Below are positions 1-11,009 of a stretch of DNA of 64,000 bases, piece after piece. Below the pieces are notes generated by a model, which ran no database searches, had not been told where the DNA came from, and was given only the letters and a program-made list of their open reading frames with translations. A program made the translations under genes and the position numbers. How positions within the stretch are numbered: position 1 is the stretch's first letter; every line of letters starts with the position of its first letter. Source of the DNA: Artocarpus heterophyllus (lineage: Eukaryota > Streptophyta > Magnoliopsida > Rosales > Moraceae); contig CM046347.1 in assembly GCA_025403435.1 (NCBI GenBank), forward strand, positions 19,239,507 to 19,303,506. The letters are read 5' to 3'.

Positions 1-1855
1 AGTAACGTTCCAGAAGAGCCTCAACCAACTGGTCTTCTTTGCTATTCTCTATCCACAACCGGAGTGAGTGTGGGCTCACACGTACAGCTCTTCCACCGGT
101 GACTCTCCTTCCAACCAATAGAGAGAACCCAAAGCTAGTGTTCGTGATTTGTGAACAAAAGCTCTCAGGGAGTTTTCAGATGCTCACTAGAAGAGTATCA
201 CTCTTAATCTCTCAAATTGATCTGAGTAAATCATTAGACTCACTCCCTTTTTATACCTATTGGTCCTTGGGGTCAGTCCATATCAGATTAGGTCTCAAAA
301 ATCGAAACAGAATCAAGTTCGGATCAATATCTGATAAGATACGCGTGAAAAACGCGTAATCTTAGCTGTCCGCTGATAGGCAGGCCGAACTGGCCAGTTC
401 GGCAGGCCGAACGTCATCGGCAGGCCGAACTGCCGAGAAAAAATCTCCGCGAATCTTTTATTTTCCACCCGAGATTCTAAAGGATAAAGTCTCAGTTTTG
501 ATTCAAATAGCCCAATAGAAAGATATCTGATCAAAACAAACTTTATCAAGATAATCTCTAAGAAAATAAATCAATTCACAATAATTCTACAAGTTTATCT
601 TGTTCTAATTGTCCAAAATTAAAACAACCGATAAACAGACAAGAATTATCGAACGCCATAATTCAACAAGTTCATCTTGAACTAATTTCTTACAAATTAA
701 TTCAACCGATAAACAGACATGAATTATTTTATTTTTATAAATTTTAAACCAATCTGATAAATCCGACATAAGTCACCAATTATTGGAAAAGCACGCCGTG
801 TCGTTACAGGATTTTGTGAGCTAGCAAAGGGGACCAAAATGGACCTATAAAGTTCAAGCTCATGATAATTATGAAACCCAATATCCCAGATATACATTTC
901 ACAATTATCAACTCCAACGCTACTCCACTAAAAGCTTGGAGCTGCACTCTCGAACTTTATAGAATTACGAAGCTCGTGTAGCTAAGTCTCCATGACATAT
1001 CATAGTGTATCGCATCCCCATATGATCATCCATAATCGGCTTAAGGACAAGTTCTGTCTTACCTTCCCGATTTTTTATCTTACGTTCCATTGTCTCACCA
1101 TTAGAAAACTTACCATCCAAAGATAGTATACCATTCGGTTACACCTATGTATCCAAATGGTTGAGCGCTCCAGTTTTCCAATTACAGGACAACGCATATA
1201 AGAGGATATCATTACTCCTAAAGAGGAGCTATGGATTCCATATCTATGAATAACAAGTCTACGCTACCAAGAGTCATGCCTCCAACGTACCGGCATGCAC
1301 CACTATAGAGATGTGGGAGTCACCCATTGGTACATCAAAAGACACAAGTCGAGACAACGGGCCCATTATTCATCTCAGGATTAAGATACAATACAAATGA
1401 TTGTCTAAAGTGAATCGATTTGCCAAGACAGAATTATTAATCCAAATCAATTCACTTTATGTCCCGATCCAACACATCGTCACCTATGACAACGCGCCAA
1501 TGTTTCTATTCACGGAGTCCAACTCCGATGGCCAAGACAAACCATCTCCCAAAAGGGATATAGACAACATAACAATCTTTACATGAATAAAGCGCCCAAC
1601 TTTATTCCCTCGATTGCGGATCATATTTTAGACCATCACCTTAAGAGTCGTGTCTACCGCATAATCATCCCATCATATGCCCAACTCTTAAGGTTTAGAC
1701 TGACAGTCTCAGACTACTGTTTGCTTATCATACATTCAACGAATATGAACGTAAAGAGGACAATATTTGGTATATAAATGAATAAATTCTTTATTGATAA
1801 AAATGTCTCCAAAAACGTATTACATTTTTACTCCTTAGAGCATACATGTCTAACA
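1..1855 (-). repeat. 3' LTR of copia element A (about 140 bp missing at window edge)
   Basis: Base 1 aligns with base 7642 of the right-hand LTR, and similarity continues to the terminal ctaaca at 1850-1855 (TGTTAG on the minus strand). It differs from the other LTR by scattered substitutions and short indels, so the insertion is not very recent. It contains a TATA-like CTATAAAAAGGG equivalent at about 244-256 and three GGCAGGCCGAAC boxes at 379-430. Confidence 0.95.
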
Positions 1856-1868
1856 ATCTCCCACTTGC
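1856..1868 (-). other. Polypurine tract of copia element A
   Basis: Read on the minus strand, AGTGGGAGAT directly precedes the LTR start TGTTAG. This is the classic plus-strand priming site of plant copia elements. The pol stop codon lies immediately upstream. Confidence 0.85.
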
Positions 1869-1869
1869 A

Positions 1870-3495
1870 CTAAGTGAGTAAATACTGCAAATTTCGCATC
1901 CCCATAGCTTCCACATGCCTTTCGAAGACTCTCCCAGAAAGTGTCTTCGTAAATGGATCAGCTAAATTGTCCTCTGACGCGATCTTGCACACCGTGACAT
2001 GCCCGCTCTCAACGAAGTCCTTTATCACATGATACTTCCGATCAATATGCTTACTCTTCTTGTGAAATCTTGGTTCCTTAGCATTAGCTACCGCCGCACT
2101 GTTATCACAGTACAGTGATACCGCTTTATCCATACCAGGAACTACCTCAAGATCCCCAAGGAACTTGCGGAGCCACACTGCTTCTTTCGAAGCATCACTA
2201 GCCGCCACATACTCGGCCTCCATCGTTGAATCCGAAGTGCAATCTTGCTTCGCACTTCTCCAACTGATGGCACCGCCACCCAGAGTAAACACAAACCCTG
2301 AAGTCGATTTCCTAGAATCCAGGCAGGATTGAAAATCCGAATCAGTGTATCCTAGAGGAGTTAAATCCTCACCCGAATACACAAGCATATACCCTCGAGT
2401 CCTTCTCAGGTACTTGAAAATATGCTTTACCGCAACCCAATGGTTCGGTCCTGGATCCGCCTGAAATCGACTCACAATCCCGACCGCATAGCTAATATCC
2501 GGTCGAGTGCAAAGCATGGCATACATGAGACTACCCACTGCCGAAGCATAAGGCACCTTCTTCATGTATTCTCTTTCTTCATAAGACTTTGGAGAGTCTT
2601 TCTTAGAAAGAGTAATTCCAGACCTAGATGGTTGCCCACCTTTCTTGGAATCCTGCATTGCAAACCTCCTGAGAATTTTATCTATGTAGCCGGCCTGTGA
2701 CAAAGCTATCATTTTGTTCTTCCTATCCCGAAAGATCTGGATACCGAGAACAAAATTAGCCTCACCCAAGTCCTTCATGTCAAACTGCTTGGTCAACCAT
2801 AATTTGACCGATGACAACGCCCCAACGTCATTGCCAATTAGCAGAATGTCATCTACATAGAGTAGAAAAACCACCTTCCCATTCTTAATGTGTTTGTAAA
2901 CACATGGTTCATCCACATTTTGTGAGAACCCATAAGTCTTGATCACTTGATCAAATCTTATGTTCCAAGAACGAGAAGCCTGCTTAAGTCCATAAATAGA
3001 CTTTAGCAACTTACAAACCTTACCCTCTTGACCCGCGACCTTGAACCCGTCTGGTTGTTCCATATAAATGGACTCATCAAGATAGCCATTCAGAAAAGCC
3101 GTCTTGACATCCATCTGCCAAATCTCGTAGTCGAGAGCGGCAGCTATGGACAAGAGAATCCGGATGGACTTAAGCATGGCTACAGGCGAAAAGGTTTCCT
3201 CATAATCGATTCCTTCCTTTTGCGTATAACCCTTAGCTACCAGTCTAGCCTTAAAGGTTTCGACCTTTCCATCCACTCCTCTTTTCCTCTTGTAGATCCA
3301 CTTACACCCTATGGGTTTTACCCCTTCGGGAAGATCCACAAGCTCCCAGACCCGATTAGTCTCCATAGACTTCATCTCAATGTTCATGGCCTCTGTCCAG
3401 AGTCTTGAATCAACATCCTCCATAGCTTCTGCGTAAGTATAAGGATCCCTGTCATGTTCATCCGGTTCAGCCAAAAAGACCTCCCCATTGAACAT
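1870..3495 (-). pseudogene. Copia A pol, reverse transcriptase and RNase H part (open frame)
   Basis: This is an uninterrupted frame of 541 codons, ending in [10 protein letters not shown] just before the polypurine tract. The RT fingers and palm are recognisable: [11 protein letters not shown] near residue 85, [12 protein letters not shown] near residue 150 and the catalytic YVDD near residue 220. RNase H follows, with [21 protein letters not shown] and HIDRKYH carrying the expected acidic residues. It is the C-terminal half of a copia polyprotein, so the first Met is not a real start; the true frame comes from upstream integrase and is broken near 3500-3573. The protein would copy element RNA into DNA inside virus-like particles. 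It is marked pseudogene because the polyprotein upstream is frameshifted. Confidence 0.93.
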
Positions 3496-3572
3496 ATACC
3501 TCTCAGGTTGACGCCCGATCCTCCCACTACGCCGAAGCCCCTGAGGTTGTTGTTCAGGTTTGTTTGGTTTTT

Positions 3573-4464
3573 CTACACCGATCGGAATGGTTTCGTTCGG
3601 AACCTCCGGAAACTACCCCTCAACTCCTCAAGCACCACTTTGCTTTGAGGTTTAAAGTCGTTCATGTAACTCTCCTCAAGGAAAGTTGCATTAGTTGAAA
3701 CCACGACTTTATTTTCCTTTGGGTTATAAAAATAACCCCCTTTAGTCCCTTTTGGATATCCTACAAACACGCAAACTTCTGAACGTGCTTCCAACTTATT
3801 CGGATCCTTAAACAGGACATGAGCTGGACATCCCCATATGCGAATATGGTTTAAGGATGTCTTCCGTCTTGTCCACAACTCGTGAGGAGTTTTAGGGACC
3901 GATTTTGAAGGCACATTGTTCAAAAGATAACATGCGGTTTGTAGTGCATATCCCCAAAAGGATAAAGGCAATGATGAATAACTCATCATGGACCGAATCA
4001 TGTCCAACAAAGTCCTATTCCTTCTCTGCTACGCCATTCTGCTGCGGAGTGCCCGGCGCAGTCAAATGGGATAAAATCCCATTCTCTAACAAGTGTCCCA
4101 AGAACTCATCAGAAAGGTATTCCCCACCTCGATCAGATCGAAGTGCCTTTATGGGTCTACCCAATTGCTTTTCCACTTCAGCCCGAAACTCCCTGAACTT
4201 ATCATAAGTTTCGCTTTTGTGGTGCATTAGGTACACATACCCATATCTTGAGTAATCGTCAATAAAAGTGACGAAGTACTCATACCCTCCTCGTGCCCGG
4301 ATGTTCATCGGTCCGCAAACATCACTATGCACAAGTTCTAGAACCCCTTCGGCCCTATTGCCCTTAGACCCGTATGGTCTTTTGGTCATTTTACCCTCCA
4401 AACAAGACTCACATTGAGGAATAGATTCCACCTTTAAGTGACTTAAAGGTCCATCCCTTACCAA
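3573..4464 (-). pseudogene. Copia A integrase, split by a short frameshift
   Basis: Two minus-strand frames abut at 4010/4015. The first (4464-4015) carries the zinc-binding end (CESCLEGK), the catalytic core Asp in HSDVCGP, the second Asp in RSDRGGEY, and the Glu region NGVAEKE. The second (4010-3573) continues with [22 protein letters not shown] and WGCPAHV, typical of the copia integrase C-terminal half. The break sits where copia integrases usually read [11 protein letters not shown] two-base loss in a GAGAGAAGG-type stretch would explain it (inference). Integrase inserts the cDNA into chromosomes; this copy is inactive as read. Confidence 0.9.
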
Positions 4465-4960
4465 CCTTTGAATCCTATTAGGTTAATATGGCCAAGGCGC
4501 AAATGCCAAAGATAAGTCTTATTAGAGTGAGAAGTTTTAAGTCTTTTTGAGTCATTATCATTTATCTCAGCATTAAGCAATAAGTCCATCTTAGGTTTGA
4601 TAAAATATAGATTATTTTGCATCCATACCAGAATAGATAAAAGATTTTGTTTTTACGAATCACCACTTTTTCATTAAAAGATACCACGTAGGAGTCTTTA
4701 AATAAAGAAGATACAGAATTAATTCCTTTAAATTTACGAACATAAAAACAATCTCGCACAATTAAATTCCTATTAATTATCAAAGTAACGATGGACATCT
4801 CTCACTGCTCTGCTGAGACCAAGGATCCATCGGCCCATTCGGAAGCGTTAAGTCTTGCCACGAAGTAGACTTCTCGTTTCTTTGAATCCCTGCAGGAGAA
4901 CACAAACATGCTTGTTGCACCAGACTCTATGACCCTAGATGTCACTAGCTTCCTCAAACC
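4465..4960 (-). pseudogene. Copia A protease remnant and GAG-pre-integrase domain
   Basis: Minus-strand text resembling LIVRDCFYV and SSLFKDSYVVSFNEKVVIRKNK lies at 4562-4798. The pre-integrase zinc motif LWHLRLGHINL follows at about 4480-4530. A one-base shift just after it moves the reading into the integrase frame. Upstream, around 4900-4935, ESGATS stands where a copia protease would have DSGAT, so the catalytic Asp appears replaced. Several frames are needed to follow the domain, which marks it as decayed. Confidence 0.75.
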
Positions 4961-5229
4961 AAACAAGTTTTCTAATATAGAAGATCACACCCTACCTCCT
5001 CTTGGAAAGGAAGTCCTTTGCAATGCTTCTTATATCCCCGACCTTACCAACAGAAGAAGCACTTTAAGCTTCCTTTGGGTTCTTTCTTCTTATCATCTTC
5101 TTGCTCTTGGTAGCAGCAGGAATAGAAGACTTCCGTTCTTGGCCCCGTTGCTCCTTTCCATTCATAGAGTTAGGATTGGAACCAGAAGCAGGCTACATGT
5201 GGCCCTCACCACCAGCAGGAGACTCCCTG

Positions 5230-5822
5230 ATCAGCAGTTCAAACTCTTTTAACTATTCATCAGTTCTGTTCAAGGTCATATCCCGTCTATTACTTAAATT
5301 AAAGTAGCTCTAAACAGAATAAATTCCTTAGACAGAGTCTCAAAGAACATAGTCATCTGAGTTTCAGCATCGATGTCGGCTCCATTGGTTTGAGCCTCAG
5401 TGAGGTAACCCATGACCAACATTCATGTGCTCCTTTACAGATGTCCCCAGTCTCTGTCTACAGTTTAAGAGTTTCTGAAGCGCCCCTTGCCACTTTGTTA
5501 TGGCTTGGCCTCCAAACCATTGTCCTCAAGATTATCCAGATCTGCTTCGCAGTCTCAAAATCCTGATGTTGAGTCTGCAGCACGTTGTTCATGCTAGCCA
5601 TAACATAGCAGCGGGCCTGATCATTAGCATCTTTCCAACGATCGTACGCTTGGAATTGCTCATTACTGAGTCTCCCGTAGGCTCGGGAGGACAAGGAGTT
5701 GTCAGAACATATTTCAGTTTCTCAAAGAAAGGACGATGTCCAGGTTCCGTTTCCAATAGTTATAATTCTCACCGTGTTAATTGGTTTTTGTCAAGTATCG
5801 ATGATAAAGCGTTTTTGGACAT
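5230..5822 (-). pseudogene. Copia A gag (UBN2-type capsid region), frameshifted
   Basis: A minus-strand start at 5822-5820 opens MSKNALSSILDKNQLT, typical of Angela/Tork gag starts. The reading then hops frames through WKRNLDIVLS-like and FEKLKYVLTTPCPPEPTGDS-like text before the longest open piece (5694-5458), which contains ARCYVMASMNNVLQTQHQ. This matches the copia gag polypeptide family. The nucleocapsid part towards 5000 is poorly preserved. At least two indels and one in-frame stop separate the recognisable pieces, so no capsid would be made. Confidence 0.8.
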
Positions 5823-7484
5823 TTTTAATCTACAATAAAGAACATATACCAAACATAAGCAACATATGTAATAATTTAGTAAGATAACACAATCATGTAA
5901 ATCATATAAGTGTGTTATGTGTCAAAACCTTGAAAATATCACAACCTTACAACGATAATTCCCAACTCAGAATTCAACAAGCTCCTAAGCGAGTCATGCC
6001 AATTCAATCAGGAACACGGATCCCCTCCTGATTAATATATGCCATCCAGGACCCGTATGATCCAGCATATACTAATAATCGTTCATTGGCCCATTAATGT
6101 TTATTAACAGAGCTCCTAGGGAGGTTAATAATAAATTAACGTGAGTGTATAACTACCGTTTCAATATTTTATCCATGATTTATAATCACCACCTAGGGTG
6201 TGTGCAACGATAAATCACACTAAAATACCTTATCCTTTCAGAGATCCAACTGGTACATGATAGAAATCCCTTCCTAGAGGTCAGGACCACCATGTCTTCC
6301 TATGGACCAACGATGGAGGCCTTAGGTCCTCTCTTCGAAAACCTTCTCCCACTCAATCTTTTGAAGTCAAGGTTTATTTTTAAAACTATGCATGAACAAT
6401 TTTAATATGAGCGGTACTCCCTATTCTATATGACATGTTATCAATATACATGACCAATCATATTATAATGCAGACAAGCAAAGCAATCAAGCAAAGCTAC
6501 AAGCAAAATAATAATAACCGTAATATTATGGTTCCACCCTAGAGAATAGAAAACTAAGATTACAAGAGAATAATCGAGACGTTTTATCGATTCTTCATCC
6601 TTGAATCCTCAAGCTGTATCCTTCTTCATGTAATATCCATCTTCAAGTCTTCAATTCCGTATGAATCGAATACTTCATATTTCCGGTCATATCCAAATTT
6701 AATGTTTCTTAGAATCGTCCCAAAATAAAATTAAAACTGCACCGAAAAAATTGCACCTTTTTTGGACATTGGCAGCTTCGGTCGGCAGGCCGATCTGGGT
6801 GATCGGCCTATCGGTATTGCTTCATCAGCCTTGCCGATTTGATACATTCAGCCTGCTGATCCATGAAGGTTCGGCCTGCCGGCAGAGCACCAAAATTTCT
6901 GCCCCCACTGTCGGCCTGCTGGACCACACTTTCGGCCTAACGATCTGTGACCTTCGGCCTGCCGATCTGTGACCTTCGGCATGCCGACCGAGCAGAAAAT
7001 ACTCTTTCCAGAAAATACAATTTTAATGCAATCATCAATTTTATTCTTACAATTCGAAAACATAAAATTAGTGACTCAGGAAATACTTGGAGGTGCCATC
7101 ATCAATCTTCTAGAATCCGACTTCTCGATCCGTCTTCTCCGAATAATTATTTAATTACAAAATTCTTACAAATTAAAATTAAATAACAATTCCTAGACGG
7201 AGATGATAGTCCGCCATCTAATTACATGAAAAACCTAGATACATATTCTAACCTCTAAGGAAACCATAACCGGTATTAATTAATTAATAAATAATAAACA
7301 ATAATTTAATCAACCATAATTAATTAATAAACATTCACCACATAATCCATGACAACATATATATTATATAGAAACCTAGAGTGCCATCTCTCTATAAAAT
7401 TCAATTCAAGCATAGGAGAGATTAAGATCACAAAATTTATGCATATAACAAGATCACAAACTTGCAAATTTATGTAAAAACCAT
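5823..7484 (-). other. Long untranslated leader of copia element A
   Basis: About 1.66 kb separates the primer site from the gag start, unusually long for a copia leader. I see no coding signal. The sequence just before the gag ATG reads TTCTTTATTGTAG on the minus strand, which looks like a splice acceptor, so part of the leader could be an intron (inference). It contains the box cluster described separately. Confidence 0.6.
6776..6993 (-). repeat. Cluster of TTCGGCCTGCCGA boxes in copia A leader
   Basis: Within about 220 bp the motif TCGGCCTGCCGATC, or its complement, recurs roughly nine times with variation. Clear cases are at 6782-6795, 6879-6892, 6910-6922, 6953-6967 and 6974-6988. Most copies are imperfect inverted repeats around a 2-base centre. 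The stretch is GC-rich inside AT-rich sequence. The same box occurs in this element's LTR and in the gypsy LTRs of the window. Confidence 0.85.
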
Positions 7485-7497
7485 GGCTATGATACCA
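7485..7497 (-). other. Primer binding site, tRNA-Met type (copia A)
   Basis: The minus strand reads TGGTATCATAGCC two bases downstream of the 5' LTR end (TTTCCACA). It differs at one position from the usual initiator tRNA-Met primer site TGGTATCAGAGCC. This fixes element orientation and the inner LTR boundary. Confidence 0.88.
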
Positions 7498-7499
7498 AT

Positions 7500-9496
7500 T
7501 GTGGAAACAAAGTGCGCAACGGAATTTTAAAATTTTTCATCAGAGTAATTTCTTAAACACAAGTTGACATGTTATATGTATAAATTAGACAGATCTAACT
7601 AACCTCATTGTGCCGAAGAACTTCCGCGACCTGTGTAGAGAAGTAACGTTCTAGAAGAGCCTCAACCAACTGGTCTTCTTTGCTATTCTCTATCTATAAC
7701 CAGAGTGAGTGTGGGCTCACACGTTCAGCTCTTCCACCGGGTGACTCTCCTTCCAACCAATAGAGAGAACCCAAAGCTAATGTTCGTGATTGTGAACAAA
7801 AGCTCTCAGGGAGTTTCAGATGTTCACTAGAAGAGTATCACTCTTAATCTCTCGACTGATCTGAGTAAATCATAAGACTCACTCCCTTTTTATAGCTATT
7901 GGTCATGGGGTCAGTCCATATCAGATTAGGTCTCAAAAACTTGAAATAGAATCAAGTTCGGATCAATATCTGATAAGATCCGCATAAAAATGCGTAATCT
8001 TATCTCCTGCTGATCAGCAGGCTGAACATTCTAATCGACAGGCCGAACAGGTCAGTTCGGCAGGCCAAACTCTCGAGAAAAAATCTCCGTGAATCTTTTT
8101 TTTTCCACCCGAGATTCGAAAGGATAAAGTCTCAGTTTTGATTCAAATAACCCAATAGAGAAGTTATCTAATCAAAACAAACTTTATCAAGATAATCTCT
8201 AAGAAAATAAATCAATTCACAATAATTCTACAAGTTTATCTTGATCTAATTTATCCAAAATTAAATCAACCGATAAACAGACAAGAATTATCTGATCCAA
8301 TAATTCAACAAGTTTATCTTGAACTAATTTCTTCTAAAATTAATTCAACCGATAAATATACATGAATTATTTGATTCTTACAAATTTTAAACCAATATGA
8401 TAAATCCGACATAAGTCACCAATTATTAAAAAAGCACGCCGTGTCGTTACAGGACTTTGTGAGCTAGCAAAGGGGACCAAAATGGACCTATAAAGTTCAA
8501 GCTCATGATAATTATGAAACCCAATATCCCAGATATACATTATCAACTCCAATGCTACTCCACTAAAAGCTTGGAGCTGCACTCTTGAACTTTATAGAAT
8601 TACGAAGCTCATGTAGCTAAGTCTCCATGACATATCATAGTGTATCGTATCCTCATATGATAATCCATAATCGGCTTAAGGATAAGTTCTGTTTTACCTT
8701 CCCGATTATTTTTATCTTACGTTTCATTGTCTCACCATTAGAAAACTTACCATCCAAAGATAGTATACCATTCAGTTACACCTATGTATCCAAATGGTTG
8801 AGCGCTTCAATTTTCAAATTACAGGACAACGCATAGAAGAGGATATCATTACTCCTAAAGAGGAGCTATGGATTCCATATCTATGAATAACAAGTCTACG
8901 CTATCAAGAGTCATACCTCTAATGTACCGGCATGCATACCACTATAGAGATGTGGGAGTCACCCATTGGTACATCAAAAGACACAAGTCGAGACAACGGG
9001 CCCATTATTCATCTCAAGATTAAGATACAATGCAAGTGATTGTCTAAAGTGAATCGATTTTCCAAGACATAATTATTAATCTAAATCAATTCACTTTATG
9101 TCCCGATCCAACACATCGTCACTTATGACAATGTGCCAATGTTTCTATTCACGGAGTCCAACTCCGATGCCAAGACAAACTATCTCCCAAAAGGGATATA
9201 GACAACATAACGATCTTTACATGAATAAAGCGCCCAACTTTACTCACTCGATTGCGGATCATTTGTTTTAGACCATCACCTTAAGAATCGTGTCTACCAC
9301 ATAATCATCCCATCATATGCCCAATTCTTAAGGTTTAGACTGACAGTCTCAGACTACTGTTTGCTCATCATACATTCAACAAATATGAATGTAAAGAGGA
9401 CAAGATTTGGTATATAAATGAATAAATTCTTTATTGATAAAAAATGTCTCCAAAAACGTATTACATTTTTACTCCTTAGGGCATACATGTCTAACA
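7500..9496 (-). repeat. 5' LTR of copia element A (1997 bp)
   Basis: On the minus strand it starts TGTTAGACATG and ends TTTCCACA, giving TG...CA ends. It matches 1-1855 throughout and, more loosely, the solo LTR at 48909-57309. It carries the promoter TATA box and two boxes of the GTTCGGCAGGCCGAAC family at 8036-8070. Confidence 0.95.
7884..7895 (-). promoter_or_regulatory. TATA box in copia A LTR
   Basis: The minus strand reads CTATAAAAAGGG, a good plant TATA element, about 1.6 kb into the LTR. It is kept in the other LTR copy at about 244-256. The GC-rich boxes lie roughly 140-190 bp upstream of it in transcription order, so they would be in U3. Confidence 0.6.
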
Positions 9497-9983
9497 TGTA
9501 TATTCTTATTTGGTTGTAACCTTTCACATTGGGGTATCTAGACATAAATTCTGTGTATATTGTGACTTTGTTTGCTCCCTGTGGGTAATGGCCCATTAAT
9601 CTTAATCATAGTTGGGCCTGTCTATTTCAGCCTAGTGCAATGTCCTTCACAGTGCGCAATACAGTGTCCTACTTTGTCTATATATCTTATCACCATGCAT
9701 CAATGCTCAGATTTGTTGAGCTCCTTGTCTCTCTAAAATTCTCTATTCTCTTTAGAATTCTCTCTTTCTCTCTAAAATTCAAAACTTGTTCTTAATTTTC
9801 CAAATCTTCTTTCTTTTTTTCTTGTTTCTTTTTCATTGGTTCGCAAGGATCCAAAATATCATCACCTGAGGAAATACTTCTCATTACTTTTCTAGAAGGT
9901 TCTCAGGCAAAAATACTACTCTAGAGTCACTCAACTATGGATTCTCATGTGTTTTGGAATCCTCAGTGATGTAAGGATACTGA
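9497..9983 (+). promoter_or_regulatory. Promoter-like stretch with TATA box and CT-rich leader
   Basis: A TCTATATATC TATA-like site lies at about 9677-9687. About 40 bp later comes a pyrimidine-rich leader of tctctctaaaattc repeats (9730-9785), as in many plant 5' UTRs. The next open frame starts at 9984. Promoter activity is inference from composition and spacing only. Confidence 0.35.
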
Positions 9984-10274
9984 TTGAAAAAAATTTGTAT
10001 GAGTGACTTCAATAAGAGGATCGGCCTTCTAGGTATGGGTACCTATCGTAGTGTGATGAAAAGAAGAACTCGTGCCATCAACTCTAGATGTGACAAATGT
10101 GGTCGACAGACTTATGAGGGTAAGTGTCATTTGCCTGGATTTGTGTCAATAAATAGGGATGACAAAATCCATTTATGCAAATTTGCCCTTTTTAAAGAAC
10201 ACTTGGATGACCTCCATGCTTCTCTTCAAAACCATTCGAGTGGATATGTCCAAGGTGTAATTTATAATATCTGA
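9984..10274 (+). CDS. Unrecognised 96-residue protein with a Cys-rich centre
   Basis: I do not recognise this family. The frame has a Met start, a basic first half (VMKRRTRAINSR) and a CDKCG...GKCH segment that could bind zinc with a later Cys at DKIHLC. The text is not low complexity, unlike most short frames nearby, and the promoter-like sequence is upstream in the same orientation. There is no visible signal peptide or membrane segment. It could be a small host gene, one exon of a larger one, or a fragment carried by a mobile element. No splice structure is convincing. Confidence 0.35.
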   Translation: MKKICMSDFNKRIGLLGMGTYRSVMKRRTRAINSRCDKCGRQTYEGKCHLPGFVSINRDDKIHLCKFALFKEHLDDLHASLQNHSSGYVQGVIYNI

Positions 10275-11009
10275 CCTAAATTCTATGTAGAAAGACAATG
10301 CCTCAAGAAATAGGCATTTAAAGACCCTGTTTGTCATTCTATAAGAAAATTATATAGCAAGTAAAGTCTTAATCCATAGAAGTTGTTTGAGTGTATTTGC
10401 AAAAAAAATGTATTTCGTGTTTTGAGTGTTTGTTTGCTTTTAGATTATTACAGTATGTGTTAAAATAAATGTTTGTTTTTGTTTTATCATTACATTAGTT
10501 GTTATATATCTATGTTTGTTTATTAAAAAAAATTTACCTTGTTAGATGCTTCACATGTTTATTCCTATTGTTAGTTTAAAATTTCTAGATCCTAAATGAT
10601 TTTTCTAGATGCATGTTGTTTTTGTCAAAGGTATACAATATGTCATATGTCTTTTACTAACTATTCCAGATTCGTGTTTATTTTGTCAAAAGTGTACCGT
10701 TTAATGTGTTGGGTTTTTTTTTGTTTGTTTCCAAATTGTCAAAAGGAGCCTCATGTCAAAAGTCAGTTTGATTGCATGTTTATTTTTTAAATCAAAACTA
10801 ATTTGGTTTGACTTTTTCTAACATATACATCACCTACATGTCATAAGTCCTTAGTCCTAGTCCTTTTCCATTTCCATCTTCTTTAAGAACTAATGTGAAA
10901 CTCAAATTTTAGGCAGAGCGAACTTAAGACAAAAACCTAAAAAAAACAAATAGAAAAAAAAGAGTCAGTTTGTTTTAGAAACTAAATATGTCTTCCTCTC
11001 ATTCATTTA
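10275..11009. other. AT-rich stretch, nothing recognised
   Basis: T-rich sequence with many short poly-T and poly-A runs. It contains no coding text, LTR end or structured repeat that I can support. Confidence 0.6.

Larger units (their letters stand above)
1..9496 (-). mobile_element. Ty1/copia retrotransposon A (Angela/Tork-like), incomplete at window start
   Basis: The two LTR copies are near-identical by eye: 1-1855, cut by the window edge, and 7500-9496. They enclose about 5.6 kb. On the minus strand the order is 5' LTR, tRNA-Met-type primer site, long leader, gag, protease, integrase, RT, RNase H, polypurine tract, 3' LTR. Integrase before RT defines Ty1/copia. The 2 kb LTR and the RT/RNase H text suggest the Angela/Tork group (inference). 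RT-RNase H is open, but gag, protease and integrase carry small frameshifts, so the copy cannot make a full polyprotein. The base-pairs next to the right LTR (tgtat, 9497-9501) should be one target duplication; its partner lies outside the window. Confidence 0.93.

Noticed and set aside
2422..3408. Plus-strand frames opposite copia A RT
   Set aside because: Antisense shadows of a well-supported minus-strand RT-RNase H frame.
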